Positions 11,298-20,018 of a stretch of DNA of 35,332 nucleotides are shown here, in pieces. The DNA lies in NCBI RefSeq assembly GCF_022775115.1, contig NZ_JALFLA010000031.1, positions 1-35,332 on the forward strand, in the 5' to 3' direction. The notes under the pieces were generated by a model. It saw only the letters and a list, made by a program, of their open reading frames with translations, had not been told where the DNA came from and searched no databases. The stretch is from Agathobaculum sp. (GTDB taxonomy: Bacteria; Bacillota; Clostridia; Oscillospirales; Butyricicoccaceae). Positions within the stretch are counted from its first letter, which is position 1. Every line of letters starts with the position of its first letter. The position numbers were made by a program, and so were the translations under genes.

Positions 11298-12625
11298 CAT
11301 TTTCTCTCCTCCATTCGGGCGCGGGCGAGGGCAAGCAGTGCCCCGGCCGTGTTTTCCGTCGTTTGGTCAACCACCGCGTCGAGCAGCGCACGCAGCATCT
11401 CGCCCACCGCGGGGCCGCGCAGGCCGAGTGCCAGCATATCTCTGCCGTCCACGGCCAGCTGCCGCAGCGATAAGCAGGCATCCGCCGCGAGGGTTTGGTT
11501 CAGCAGCGCCTCGGTCTCCCACAGCGCGCCGACGTTGTCCGGGTGCGTACCCTGCCCGACCGCGTCTCCCTTTTTGATTGCCAGCAAACGCCGGAAGTTC
11601 GTCTCACCAAGCTGGGTCAGCCGGCGGCGCACCAGCTTGGCGCTGTCGCCTAACGGGCGGTCGTGCTGCTCAACCAGCAGGCCGATCTCGTCCTGCTCCT
11701 GCCCCGAAAAGCGCAGGCGGCGCAGTAGCCCCGCGGCGATCGCCCGACTGACGTCGGGGTGTCCGTAAAAATGGCCGATTCCGCTTTCGTCTACCGTCTT
11801 GCAAGCCGGTTTGCCGCAGTCATGCAGCAGCATCGCCCAGCGCAGCACAGGCTCGGCCGCCACCTGCCCGACTGCGCGGACGCTGTGCTCCCACACGTCG
11901 TACAGGTGGTGCGGGTTCTGCTGGGCGCAGGCATACATGGGGCGCAGCTCGGGCAACACCGTAAACAGCACATCGGCATACTGCATGAGCGCGCGGCAGG
12001 CAAAGCGGCCGCACAGCGTTCCGGTCAGCTCGGTGCGCACCCGCTCGGGCGCGATGCACGCCAGCCGCCCCTGCTGCCGCCGCATAGCCGCGGCGGTTTG
12101 TCCCTCGACCGCAAAGCCAAGCTGCGATACAAACCGCACCGCGCGCAGAATGCGCAGCGCATCCTCGGCAAACCGTGCGTCCGGGTCACCCACCGCGCGC
12201 AGCACGCCGCGCCGCAGATCGTCCCGCCCGCCAAAGGGGTCACACAGGCCGCGCTGTGGATGCCACGCCATCGCGCCGGCTGTAAAGTCTCGCCGGGCAA
12301 GGTCGTCCTCCACACAGCGCACAAAGCGCACGCTGTTCGGATGCCGTCCGTCGGCATAATCGCCGTCCGCACGGAAGGTCGTGATCTCGACCGGGCCGTC
12401 CGCAGTCAGCAGCGTCAGCGTGCCGTGCCGCAGGCCGGTCTCCAGCAGCCGCGCGCCCGCAAAAACGGCCTGCATCTCCTCCGGACGCGCGGCGGTGCAC
12501 AGGTCGAAATCGTGCGGCGTGCGCCCCATCAGGCTATCCCGCACGCAGCCGCCAACCGCCCACGTCTCATACCCGGCGCACTCGAGCGTATCCACTGCAC
12601 GCGCCACATACGCGGGCAGGCGCAT
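11297..12625 (-). CDS. cca: CCA tRNA nucleotidyltransferase
   Basis: The 442-residue class II nucleotidyltransferase repairs or adds the CCA 3' end of tRNA. The start ATG 12625 overlaps the stop of DUF896 (TGATG). The head domain has AVGGCVRDSLMGRTPHDFDL (about residues 24-43; GG and DxD metal site), then the RRDFTAGAMAWHP motif, and DPFGGRDDLRRGVLRAVGDP and EDALRILRAVRF (neck). A C-terminal HD-like part (LLHDCGKPA, HPDVSRA) follows. Length fits the family (about 400-450). Whether it acts alone or as an A-adding or CC-adding enzyme cannot be told by eye. Confidence 0.95.
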   Translation of the reverse strand: MRLPAYVARAVDTLECAGYETWAVGGCVRDSLMGRTPHDFDLCTAARPEEMQAVFAGARLLETGLRHGTLTLLTADGPVEITTFRADGDYADGRHPNSVRFVRCVEDDLARRDFTAGAMAWHPQRGLCDPFGGRDDLRRGVLRAVGDPDARFAEDALRILRAVRFVSQLGFAVEGQTAAAMRRQQGRLACIAPERVRTELTGTLCGRFACRALMQYADVLFTVLPELRPMYACAQQNPHHLYDVWEHSVRAVGQVAAEPVLRWAMLLHDCGKPACKTVDESGIGHFYGHPDVSRAIAAGLLRRLRFSGQEQDEIGLLVEQHDRPLGDSAKLVRRRLTQLGETNFRRLLAIKKGDAVGQGTHPDNVGALWETEALLNQTLAADACLSLRQLAVDGRDMLALGLRGPAVGEMLRALLDAVVDQTTENTAGALLALARARMEERK

Positions 12626-12837
12626 CAATGCCCGCCCTTCTTCTGCTTGAGCCTGTATGAAGTGCCGTCCGGGTTGAGCACGACCGTATTGTCCAGCTGC
12701 GCCTTCAGGCTTGCGCGAAAGCCCGCGATATACGCGGCGCGCAGCGCTTGCTGCTCGGCCTGTTCGTCGGCAGTCAGGCCTTCGGCCTTGGCCTTTTTCG
12801 CCAGCGCGTTGATGCGCGCGATCTTTTCCTCGGTCAT
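12625..12837 (-). CDS. DUF896 (YnzC) family small protein
   Basis: The 70-residue protein starts MTEEKIARINALAKKAKAEG, then has LTADEQAEQQALRAAYIAGF, RASLKAQLDN and ends with LNPDGTSY and a basic tail. This is the canonical DUF896/YnzC pattern: a two-helix hairpin with an unstructured end. B. subtilis YnzC is in the SOS operon with yneA, but its function is unresolved. It is the first gene of the leftward operon and overlaps cca by one base, so is co-translated with it. Confidence 0.93.
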   Translation of the reverse strand: MTEEKIARINALAKKAKAEGLTADEQAEQQALRAAYIAGFRASLKAQLDNTVVLNPDGTSYRLKQKKGGH

Positions 12838-12872
12838 AGACGCTTTCCCTCCGTATTTTTCAAGCTGCCCCT

Positions 12873-12901
12873 ATTATAGCAGATTGCCGGGGCAAAGTCT
12901 A
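12873..12901 (-). promoter_or_regulatory. promoter of the DUF896-cca-HD-nitroreductase operon
   Basis: Reading leftward: TAGACT (12901-12896), 17 bp, TATAAT (12878-12873), about 35 bases before the DUF896 start with GGAGGG in between. The -10 is perfect, the -35 weak. Confidence 0.65.
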
Positions 12902-12942
12902 CCGAAATCGGAGACACCTGCGGCGCGTGTGTGTTTCCCGCC

Positions 12943-12971
12943 TTGACCCACCCTTTTTCGCGTGATAGAAT
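12943..12971 (+). promoter_or_regulatory. promoter of the O-acetylhomoserine sulfhydrylase gene
   Basis: TTGACC (12943-12948), 17 bp, TAGAAT (12966-12971), leaving a leader of only about 27 nt before the ATG at 13005. That leaves no room for an S-box, SAM-II or T-box leader, so the usual methionine-type riboswitch control is absent here. Confidence 0.75.
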
Positions 12972-13004
12972 GTCAGTATCACTCATCCAAAAGGAGCCTA
13001 TATC

Positions 13005-14270
13005 ATGAAGATCGAGACGCAATGCCTCCACGCGGGCTATACGCCCGAAAACGGCGGCCCGGGCGTAATGCCCATCGTGCAGTCGACCACCTACCGCTTC
13101 GATTCGACCGCCAAGATCGCCGCGCTGTTCGATATGCCGACCGAGTTCATGTACTCGCGCTTTGCCAACCCGACCTGCGACGCGGTGGAAAAGAAGATCG
13201 CGGCGCTGGAGGGCGGCGCGGCGGCCATGCTGACCTCGTCCGGTCAGGCGGCCAATCTGCTGGCCATCCTCAACCTGTGTGCGGCGGGCGACAGCTTCAT
13301 CGCCGTCTCCACCATCTACGGCGGCACGATCAACCTGTTCGGCGTGACGCTCCGGCGGCTTGGCATCGAGTGCATCTGGGCAGATGCCGAGGCCGACGAG
13401 GCTGAGATCCAAAAGCTGTTCCGCCCAAACACCAAGGCTGTGTTCGGTGAAACGCTCGCCAATCCCGCGATGTCGGTATTCGATATCGAAAAATGGGCGA
13501 ACATCGCGCACAAAAACGGCGTGCCGCTGCTGATTGACAACACCTTTGCCACGCCCGTGCTGTGCCGCCCGCTCGAGTGGGGCGCGGATATCGTCATCCA
13601 CTCGACAAGCAAATACATGGACGGCCACGCCGTGCAGTGCGGCGGCGTCATCGTCGACGGCGGCAAATTCGACTGGGCGGCTTCGGGCCGGTTCGCAGAC
13701 TTTACCGAGCCGGACGAAAGCTACCACGGCGTGGTCTATACCCGCGAGTTTGGCCCGCTGGCCTACATTATCAAGGCGCGCATGCAGCTGATGCGTGATT
13801 TCGGCTGCTATCCGGCCGCGCATTCGGCCTTTCTGCTCAACCTCGGGCTGGAGACGCTGCCCGTGCGCATGAAGCAGTATTGCGCAAACGCCCTTGCCGT
13901 GGCCGAGCACCTGCAAGCGTCGGACAAGATCGCCGCGGTGCGCTATCCCGCCCTGCCGGACGACCCCTATCACGCGCGCGCGCAAAAATACCTGCCGCTC
14001 GGCGCTTCTGGCGTGCTGTCGATCGACATTAAGGGCGGCCGCGCACCTGCCATGCAGTTTATGGACAGCCTGAAGCTGGCCTGCAACGAGGTGCACGTCG
14101 CTGATATCCGCACCTGCGTGCTGCACCCGGCCTCCGAGACCCACCGCCAGCTGACCGATGCGCAGCTGGCCGCCGCCGGCATCGAGCCGGGGCTGGTTCG
14201 TATATCGGTCGGCCTTGAAAACGTCGAGGACATTCTCGCTGACCTCGATCAAGCGCTTGCGCAGCTCTGA
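13005..14270 (+). CDS. metY: O-acetylhomoserine sulfhydrylase (PLP-dependent)
   Basis: The 421-residue Cys/Met metabolism PLP enzyme starts at ATG 13005 behind AAAAGGAG. Lys203 in IHSTSKYMDGH is the Schiff-base lysine, Asp178 in IDNTFATP pairs with the pyridine nitrogen, and YSRFANPT and SSGQAANLLA form the cofactor pocket. The long C-terminal part (LPDDPYHARAQKYLPLGAS, VADIRTCVLHPASETH, and the final RISVGLEN) is typical of O-acetylhomoserine sulfhydrylases rather than cystathionine gamma-synthase. The reaction is O-acetylhomoserine plus sulfide to homocysteine. It is monocistronic with a terminator behind it. Cystathionine lyase-type activities cannot be excluded. Confidence 0.93.
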   Translation: MKIETQCLHAGYTPENGGPGVMPIVQSTTYRFDSTAKIAALFDMPTEFMYSRFANPTCDAVEKKIAALEGGAAAMLTSSGQAANLLAILNLCAAGDSFIAVSTIYGGTINLFGVTLRRLGIECIWADAEADEAEIQKLFRPNTKAVFGETLANPAMSVFDIEKWANIAHKNGVPLLIDNTFATPVLCRPLEWGADIVIHSTSKYMDGHAVQCGGVIVDGGKFDWAASGRFADFTEPDESYHGVVYTREFGPLAYIIKARMQLMRDFGCYPAAHSAFLLNLGLETLPVRMKQYCANALAVAEHLQASDKIAAVRYPALPDDPYHARAQKYLPLGASGVLSIDIKGGRAPAMQFMDSLKLACNEVHVADIRTCVLHPASETHRQLTDAQLAAAGIEPGLVRISVGLENVEDILADLDQALAQL

Positions 14271-14296
14271 TCCCGCCGCATAAAACCACCACAGAA

Positions 14297-14327
14297 AGGG
14301 ACGGCAGCCATATGCCGTCCCTGTTTT
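14297..14327 (+). terminator. terminator after metY
   Basis: Arms AGGGACGGCA (14297-14306) and TGCCGTCCCT (14313-14322) with a six-base loop, followed by GTTTT. It lies directly upstream of the ribosome binding site of the GNAT gene, which implies that gene has read-through or its own promoter. Confidence 0.75.
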
Positions 14328-14346
14328 ACCAAAGGAGAACTTCGTT

Positions 14347-14802
14347 ATGCTGATTCGCCAGATCCAACCGTCCGACCGCGACTATTTCCTCCAAAGCGTG
14401 CACGCCTTTTATCATTCCCCCGCCGTCGACCATGAGATTCCCGCACAGAACGCCGCGCGCACCTTTGAGCTGCTCATGCACGGCACGCCCTATGCGGACT
14501 GCCTGATCGCCGAGGATGAGACCGGCGCGCCCCGCGCCTATTGCTTGCTGGCGCTGACATGGTCGAACGAGGCGGGCGGCCTGTGCGTCTGGCTGGACGA
14601 GCTGATGGTGGACGACGCGCTGCGCGGCCAAGGCATCGGCAAGAAGCTGATCGCCGCCGTGCACGAAAAATACAACACCGCCGCGCGCTACCGCCTTGAA
14701 GTAACCGCGGCCAACCCGCGCGCCGCCGCGCTTTACCATCTGCTCGGCTTTGAAGCACTGCCCTACGAGCAAATGGTGCTCGATACGCCGGTCACCCTGT
14801 GA
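14347..14802 (+). CDS. GNAT family N-acetyltransferase
   Basis: The 151-residue protein starts at ATG 14347 behind AAAGGAG. It shows the GNAT fold: MLIRQIQPSDRDYFLQ, the central strand with CVWLDELMVDDALRGQGIGK (residues about 77-96; R-G-Q-G-I-G is the acetyl-CoA pyrophosphate loop), and the late strand RYRLEVTAANPRAAALYHLL with GFEALPYEQMVL. The acceptor substrate cannot be deduced. It is followed after 47 bases by a MATE exporter gene and the two may be co-transcribed; acetylation plus export could suggest drug or metabolite detoxification, but this is speculation. Confidence 0.9.
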   Translation: MLIRQIQPSDRDYFLQSVHAFYHSPAVDHEIPAQNAARTFELLMHGTPYADCLIAEDETGAPRAYCLLALTWSNEAGGLCVWLDELMVDDALRGQGIGKKLIAAVHEKYNTAARYRLEVTAANPRAAALYHLLGFEALPYEQMVLDTPVTL

Positions 14803-14849
14803 TACGCGAAACGGCGCGTCCCCCAGAATCAGAAAAGCGAGGTGCGCTC

Positions 14850-16187
14850 ATGGCTTCGGAAAACAAAATGGGCACCATGCCCGAAGGCAAGCTGATCGTC
14901 ACGATGTCCTTTCCGATCATGCTGTCCATGCTGGTGCAGGCGCTCTATAACATCATCGACAGCGCCTTTGTCGCACGCATCAGCGAGGACGCGCTGACCG
15001 CAGTCTCACTCGCCTTCCCGGTGCAGCTGCTGATGATCGCCTGCGCGACCGGCCTTGGCGTCGGCATGAACGCGTTGCTCTCCCGCCGTCTCGGCCAGCA
15101 CAAGCAGGCTGCGGCCGACGCGGCCGCGATGAACGGCATATTCCTGTCGGTCTGCTTCTGGCTGCTGTTCGCAGTGCTCGGGCTGCTGCTCGGGCGGCGC
15201 TTTATCGCGGCCTTTACCGATGTGCCCGCCGTGGCCGAGATGGGTGCGCAGTATGTCACCATCGTCACAGCCGCCTCGTGCGGGGTGTTCCTGCTCTTCG
15301 CCGCCGAGCGGCTGATGCAGGCGACCGGCAACACGGTTCACCATATGGTCACGCAGCTCATCGGCGTGGCGCTCAACTGTATCTTTGACCCGTTGCTGAT
15401 TTTCGGCCTTGGCCCCTTTCCCGCCCTCGGCACGGCGGGTGCAGCGCTCGCTACCGTATCCGCGCAGATCATTGCCATGCTGATCGGCTTTTCCATCAAC
15501 ATCCGCTTCAACCGGGATATCCACCTGCGCCTGCGCGGCTTCCGCCCGGACAAGACCATTCTGTGCGAGATCATCCGCATCGGCCTGCCGGCCGCCTTTC
15601 AGCAATCGCTGCTCAGTCTGCTCACCATATGCATCAACCGTATCCTGATGTCGTTTTCGCAGACCGCCGTCAACCTGTATGGGGTATATTACAAGCTGCA
15701 AAACTTCCTTTATATGCCGGTTTACGGCCTGAACAACGCGCTTATCCCAATCGTTGGCTACAATTTCGGCGCGGGGCGGCATGACCGCATCCACCGCGTC
15801 ACACGCCTTGCGCTGCTGCTCGCGCTCGGCATCATGGCGGCGGGCACGCTGCTGTTTGAGGCGCTGCCCGTGCCGCTGCTGCGGCTGTTTGACGCATCGG
15901 ACACCATGCTCGCCATCGGTGTGCCCGCCATTCGCCTGATCGCGCTGTCGTTCTGCCTTGCGGGCGCGTCAGTCATCCTGTGCGGCTGTATGCAGGGGCT
16001 TGGCAAAAGCGGCGCATCGCTGGCCGTCGCGCTGCTGCGGCAGCTCATCGTCGTTGTGCCGGCCGCGCTGCTGCTCGCACGCATCAGCCTGCGGGCGCTG
16101 TGGCTGGCCTTTCCGCTGGCCGAGGCCGTCGGCCTTGCCGCCGCGCTGGTGCTGTACCGGCGGGTGACAAAACGCCTGTCCCCCTGA
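14850..16187 (+). CDS. MATE family multidrug/metabolite exporter
   Basis: The 445-residue integral membrane protein begins at ATG 14850 (MASENKMGTMPEGKLI), with GCGAGGTG six bases before; an upstream in-frame GTG at 14799 lacks a site. Twelve hydrophobic segments in two similar halves are visible; the first carries MSFPIMLSMLVQALYNIIDS, the characteristic N-terminal MATE pattern, and each half has the P-x-Q/FQQS type motif (AFPVQLLMIACATGLGVGMN, PAAFQQSLLSL). It exchanges Na+ or H+ for organic cations. The substrate is unknown. No regulator gene is adjacent. Confidence 0.93.
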   Translation: MASENKMGTMPEGKLIVTMSFPIMLSMLVQALYNIIDSAFVARISEDALTAVSLAFPVQLLMIACATGLGVGMNALLSRRLGQHKQAAADAAAMNGIFLSVCFWLLFAVLGLLLGRRFIAAFTDVPAVAEMGAQYVTIVTAASCGVFLLFAAERLMQATGNTVHHMVTQLIGVALNCIFDPLLIFGLGPFPALGTAGAALATVSAQIIAMLIGFSINIRFNRDIHLRLRGFRPDKTILCEIIRIGLPAAFQQSLLSLLTICINRILMSFSQTAVNLYGVYYKLQNFLYMPVYGLNNALIPIVGYNFGAGRHDRIHRVTRLALLLALGIMAAGTLLFEALPVPLLRLFDASDTMLAIGVPAIRLIALSFCLAGASVILCGCMQGLGKSGASLAVALLRQLIVVVPAALLLARISLRALWLAFPLAEAVGLAAALVLYRRVTKRLSP

Positions 16188-16218
16188 AGCCGTTATTAAA
16201 AATGTTACAATTTACCCC

Positions 16219-16247
16219 TTGTTTTTCGCCGCGCCGGGGCATACAAT
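16219..16247 (+). promoter_or_regulatory. candidate promoter of the second HD gene
   Basis: TTGTTT (16219-16224), 17 bp, TACAAT (16242-16247), about 30 bases upstream of the start at 16279. Confidence 0.6.
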
Positions 16248-16278
16248 GAAAGCAGCTTCAAGGAAAGGGATGATACCA

Positions 16279-16794
16279 ATGGGCAGCGAATTCGAACAGC
16301 TTGCGGGGGATATCCTGTCCCACCCGAAATTTCAGCAGCTGCGCGGTTTTGTCCACCACGGGGCGGAAAATTCGGTGTACGACCATTCGGTCTCCGTGGC
16401 AGAGGCGGCTTATAGCATCGCCCGGCGGATGCGTCTGTCCGCGGACGAGACCGCCTCGGTCGTGCGCGCGGCGCTGCTGCACGATTTCTTCGGATACGAT
16501 TGGCACGGCGACCGCTTTCGCCGGTATTTGCAGCATTTTTCCGGCCTGCGCCGCTTAGCGCGGATGCACGCCTTTGTGCACGGCCATATCGCAGCGGATC
16601 GCGCCCGCGTCTGCTTCGGCCTGACCGAGCGCGAGTGCGAAGCCATCGCGCGCCACATGTTTCCGCTCAGCGCCATGCCGCGCACCCGCATCGCATGGAT
16701 CATCACGCTGGCCGACAAGCTGGTTGCCTCGCGCGAGATGCTGGCCGCCGTCGGCGGCTATATGTCCCGCGCCTACCGCAAGGTCTTTGCCTGA
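16279..16794 (+). CDS. HD-domain hydrolase family protein
   Basis: The 171-residue protein starts at ATG 16279 (MGSEFEQLAGDILSHPKFQQ), with AAGGGA eight bases upstream; the earlier ATG at 16270 overlaps that site. HD metal motif: His in HHGAENSVYDHSVSVAEAAY (about residues 30-49), HD in ALLHDFFGYDW (about 70-80), a later His in ARMHAFVHGHIAADRA, and Asp in ITLADKLVASRE. This pattern is typical of small phosphohydrolases such as YfbR/dNTPase-like or (p)ppGpp-like HD proteins; the substrate is not identifiable. It is monocistronic. It is unrelated in detail to the HD protein at 10731-11297 apart from the fold. Confidence 0.85.
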   Translation: MGSEFEQLAGDILSHPKFQQLRGFVHHGAENSVYDHSVSVAEAAYSIARRMRLSADETASVVRAALLHDFFGYDWHGDRFRRYLQHFSGLRRLARMHAFVHGHIAADRARVCFGLTERECEAIARHMFPLSAMPRTRIAWIITLADKLVASREMLAAVGGYMSRAYRKVFA

Positions 16795-16880
16795 AACCAA
16801 CAATGCCGCCGTCCGGATGCGTCTGTCCGGGCGGCGGCGCGCTGTTTGCAGCATCCGCCTTGCGCCCCATTCATCAGAAT

Positions 16881-16917
16881 AAAAAAGTGGGGCATCCTAC
16901 CCTTGGCAGGACGCCCC
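16881..16917 (-). terminator. hairpin with T-run on the minus strand
   Basis: Arms GGGGC-A-TCCT and AGGA-C-GCCCC (16889-16917), with six T residues on the leftward strand (16886-16881). No leftward gene ends here, so it either blocks antisense transcription from the amidohydrolase gene or acts weakly rightward for the HD gene. No other feature is seen between 16795 and 16969. Confidence 0.45.
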
Positions 16918-16969
16918 GCTGATCCATTACATTGTGGAGCGGATATCAACAAAACAGGAGGTCATAAAT

Positions 16970-18199
16970 ATGACGACCGAACAACTGCTGCGGGAGGCCG
17001 AGACGCTCGGCAGCAGCATCGTACAGCAGCGGCGCACGCTGCACCAAAACGCGGAGACAGGCTTTGACCTGCATGACACGCTGGCCTTTGTCAAGGCCGC
17101 ACTACAAGAGAGCGGTCTTGCGCCGGTCGACTGCGGCCGGGCAGGCTGCACCGCACTCGTGGGCGGCAAAAAGCCGGGCAAGGTGTTCCTGCTGCGCGCG
17201 GATATGGATGCCCTGCCCATCCGGGAACAGGCCGAGGTGGAGTTCGCCTCGCAAAACGGCCGGATGCACGCCTGTGGCCACGATATGCACACCGCCATGC
17301 TGCTGGGCGCGGCCAAGCTGCTCAAGGCGCACGAGGACGAGATCGAGGGCACAGTCAAGCTGATGTTCCAGCCCGCTGAGGAGATCTTCGAAGGCTCGCA
17401 CGACATGATACAAGCGGGTCTGCTGGAAAATCCCAAGGTGGACGCGGCTCTGATGATCCATGTGATGGCGGGTATGCCCTTTCCGGCGGGCACGGTCATC
17501 GTGTCCGCACCCGGTGTCAGCGCGCCTGCGGCCGACTATTTTACCATCACGGTGCAGGGCAAGGGCTGCCACGGTTCGATGCCCAACACCGGCGTCGACC
17601 CGCTGACCGCTGCAGCGCACATCCTCATCGCCTTGCAGGAGATCAGCGCGCGCGAGCTGGCTATGGGTGAGCGCGCCGTGCTGACGATTGGCACGATGAG
17701 CGCCGGCAGCGCCGCAAATGTCATCCCGGACAGCGTGACCATGGGCGGGACACTGCGCACCTTTGACGAGGACGCCCGCGCCTTCATCAAACAGCGGATG
17801 AGCGAGATCGCCGCCGGCGTCGCCGCGAGCTTCCGCGCCGAGGCCACTGTCTCCTTTGGCAGCGGCTGCCCTACACTGGTAAACGACGAGGCGTTGTCTG
17901 CCTGCTGCGAGACCTATGTGAAAGAGCTGCTCGGCGCGGACAAGGCGCTGTCCGCCGCCGAGCTCAGCAAAATGGGCGGGGATGGCAAGACCGCCAAGCC
18001 CGCAGGCTCAGAGGATTTCGCCTATGTCAGCCACGCCGTTCCCTCGATCATGCTGGCGCTGGCCAGCGGACAGCCCGAAAAGGGCTACCGCTATCCGCAG
18101 CACCATCCGATGGTCACGTTCGACGAAAGCGTGCTGCCCAGCGGCAGCGCGGTGTACGCCTATACGGCACTGCGCTGGCTGGCCGACCACAAGGCGTAG
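16970..18199 (+). CDS. M20 family amidohydrolase
   Basis: The 409-residue peptidase-M20/amidohydrolase starts at ATG 16970 behind CAGGAGGT. Metal ligands are visible in HACGHDMH (Cys102, His104, His107 region), EE in QPAEEIFEGS (137-138) and His164 in LMIHVMAG; a last His lies in PQHHPM near the C-terminus. A dimerisation (lid) domain spans about residues 175-290 (YFTITVQGKGCHGSMPNTGV). Its pattern fits N-acyl amino acid or hippurate hydrolases (AmhX/IAA-like, NahP), which cleave an amide bond with two metal ions. The exact substrate is not determined. It stands alone between a hairpin and the convergent kdgK gene. Confidence 0.92.
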   Translation: MTTEQLLREAETLGSSIVQQRRTLHQNAETGFDLHDTLAFVKAALQESGLAPVDCGRAGCTALVGGKKPGKVFLLRADMDALPIREQAEVEFASQNGRMHACGHDMHTAMLLGAAKLLKAHEDEIEGTVKLMFQPAEEIFEGSHDMIQAGLLENPKVDAALMIHVMAGMPFPAGTVIVSAPGVSAPAADYFTITVQGKGCHGSMPNTGVDPLTAAAHILIALQEISARELAMGERAVLTIGTMSAGSAANVIPDSVTMGGTLRTFDEDARAFIKQRMSEIAAGVAASFRAEATVSFGSGCPTLVNDEALSACCETYVKELLGADKALSAAELSKMGGDGKTAKPAGSEDFAYVSHAVPSIMLALASGQPEKGYRYPQHHPMVTFDESVLPSGSAVYAYTALRWLADHKA

Positions 18200-18209
18200 C
18201 CGCGCACGA

Positions 18210-19235
18210 TCAGCGCTGGATGCGGCCCGAGCCGTCGCCCGCGGCCAGCTTTTCGACCTCGTCCACAGTGACCATGTTGTAGTCGCCCTCGATGGAGTGC
18301 TTGAGCGCGGAGGCCGCGACCGCGAACTCGATTGCCTGCTGCGTGCTCTTGCCGGTCAGCAGTGCGTAGATCAGGCCGCCGCCGAACGAATCGCCGCCGC
18401 CAACGCGGTCAACGATGTGCAGCGCGTATTGCTTGGAAAAGCAGTATTCACCGGACGCGGCATCGTACAGCATGGCGCTCCAGCCATTGTCAGATGCGGA
18501 GCGGGACTCGCGCAGGGTGATGGCAACCTTTTCAAAGCCAAACTGATCTGCCAGCTGTTTGGCAACCGATTTGTAGCCCTCGCGGTTCAGCTCACCGGCG
18601 TAGATATCGGTCGCTTCGGCCTCGATGCCGAACACGTCCTTGGCATCCTCCTCGTTGGAAATGCACACATCGACATATCGGCACAGGTCGCTCATCGCGG
18701 CGCGCGCCTGCTCGCGTGTCCACAGCTTACTGCGGTAGTTCAAATCGCAGGATATTTTGACCCCGTGTGCCTTGGCGGCTATGCAGGCCGCGCGGCAGAT
18801 ATCAACGAGCTGACCACCCAACGCGGGCGTGATGCCAGTAAAGTGGAACCAATCGACACCCGCGAAAATGGCATCCCAATCGAAGTCGGCGGGCGCCGCC
18901 TGCTGGATAGCGGAATGGGCGCGGTCGTAAATGCAGACCGAGCCGCGCTGGGACGCGCCCTTCTCGTTGAAGTAAATGCCGACGCGCTCCCCGCCGCGCA
19001 CGATCTTGCTGGTATCCACGCCATAGCGGCGCAGCGAGTTGACGGCAGCCTGACCGATCGCGTGCGCCGGCAGCTTGGTGACGAACGCAGCATCCATGCC
19101 GTAGTTGGCAAGCGAAACGGCCACATTGGCCTCGCCCCCGCCAAACGAGAACGCAAGGCGGTCGGCCTGCACAAAGCGCTCATAGTTGTACGGCTGGAGA
19201 CGAAGCATCAGTTCGCCAAAGGTTACGATTTTCAT
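18210..19235 (-). CDS. kdgK: PfkB-family sugar kinase, probably 2-keto-3-deoxygluconate kinase
   Basis: The 341-residue protein starts at ATG 19235 (MKIVTFGELMLRLQP), with GGAGGAGC nine bases before. PfkB signatures are the N-terminal FSFGGGEANVAVSLANYG (about residues 28-45) and the C-terminal DRVGGGDSFGGGLIYALL with the catalytic Asp in GGGDSF (near residue 293). It phosphorylates 2-keto-3-deoxygluconate to KDPG with ATP; this assignment rests mainly on the next gene being KDPG aldolase, 68 bases upstream on the same strand. The two together form the lower part of the hexuronate/Entner-Doudoroff route. Its 3' end faces the amidohydrolase with ten bases between. Confidence 0.88.
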   Translation of the reverse strand: MKIVTFGELMLRLQPYNYERFVQADRLAFSFGGGEANVAVSLANYGMDAAFVTKLPAHAIGQAAVNSLRRYGVDTSKIVRGGERVGIYFNEKGASQRGSVCIYDRAHSAIQQAAPADFDWDAIFAGVDWFHFTGITPALGGQLVDICRAACIAAKAHGVKISCDLNYRSKLWTREQARAAMSDLCRYVDVCISNEEDAKDVFGIEAEATDIYAGELNREGYKSVAKQLADQFGFEKVAITLRESRSASDNGWSAMLYDAASGEYCFSKQYALHIVDRVGGGDSFGGGLIYALLTGKSTQQAIEFAVAASALKHSIEGDYNMVTVDEVEKLAAGDGSGRIQR

Positions 19236-19303
19236 AGGAATAGCTCCTCCATTGCGTAGTTTATGGTCATTTTTCGCCCGCCTGCCGCGGACGGACGGTG
19301 CGC

Positions 19304-19948
19304 TCAGCGTCCCCGTGCCTCCTTGACGGTCTCGACTGACCGGATGCACAGCGCGGTGATCTCGTCCCACCTGCCGTTTTCAATCAGCTCGGCGGTGACC
19401 ATATACGAGCCGCCGCAGGCCACGATCATCGGCTGCGCCGCATAATCGGCCAGATTGTGCAGGCCGATGCCGCCGGTGGGCATGATTTTGAACATGGGAA
19501 ACGGCGCGGCCATGGCCTTGAGCTTGGCGATGCCGCCGGACTGCTCGGCCGGGAAGAATTTGAGCACCTCAAGGCCCAGCTTGTAGGCGGCGTGGTAGTC
19601 GGTCGGTGTGGTGCAGCCGGGAAAAACTGCCACGCCGCGCGCACGGCAGTGGTCGACCAGCGCGGCATCCATACCGGGTGTGACGATGAACTGCGCGCCG
19701 GCGGCTACGGCCTCGTCGATCTGCTCGGTGGTCAGCACCGTACCCGCGCCGACGAGCATCTCCGGGCAGTTATCCCGCATCAGCTCGATGGCCTTGGCTG
19801 CGCCCGCTGCGCGGAAGGTCACCTCGGCCACCGGAACGCCGCCCGCGATCAACGCCTTGGCAAGCGGAATCGCGTCGCGCGTCGGCTCGCTGAGCTTGAT
19901 GACCGGCACGATGCCGATCGACTGTATTCTTCTCTCAATTTCATTCAT
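19304..19948 (-). CDS. eda: 2-dehydro-3-deoxy-phosphogluconate (KDPG) aldolase
   Basis: This 214-residue class I aldolase has all key features: Glu42 and Arg46 in AEVTFR, the Schiff-base Lys130 in EVLKFFPAE, PGCTTPTDY for the phosphate/substrate loop and IMPTGGIG. It cleaves KDPG to pyruvate and glyceraldehyde 3-phosphate. The ATG at 19948 follows GGAGG. It is first in a two-gene operon with kdgK and has a clear promoter at 20019-20046. No uronate isomerase, dehydratase or transporter genes lie next to it, so the upstream sugar route is elsewhere. Confidence 0.96.
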   Translation of the reverse strand: MNEIERRIQSIGIVPVIKLSEPTRDAIPLAKALIAGGVPVAEVTFRAAGAAKAIELMRDNCPEMLVGAGTVLTTEQIDEAVAAGAQFIVTPGMDAALVDHCRARGVAVFPGCTTPTDYHAAYKLGLEVLKFFPAEQSGGIAKLKAMAAPFPMFKIMPTGGIGLHNLADYAAQPMIVACGGSYMVTAELIENGRWDEITALCIRSVETVKEARGR

Positions 19949-20018
19949 GGCGGACTTCCTCCGTGTTTGGTATTGCGTATGATGAAATATCGTTCTGTCA
20001 GATCCATTGCTGCTCTTA

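Noticed and set aside
12902-13004. S-box or other methionine riboswitch before metY
   Set aside because: The promoter at 12943-12971 leaves only about 27 nt of leader, too short for any known class.
12834-14252. 472-codon minus-strand open frame across metY
   Set aside because: Antisense to a complete PLP enzyme; composition is typical of a shadow frame.
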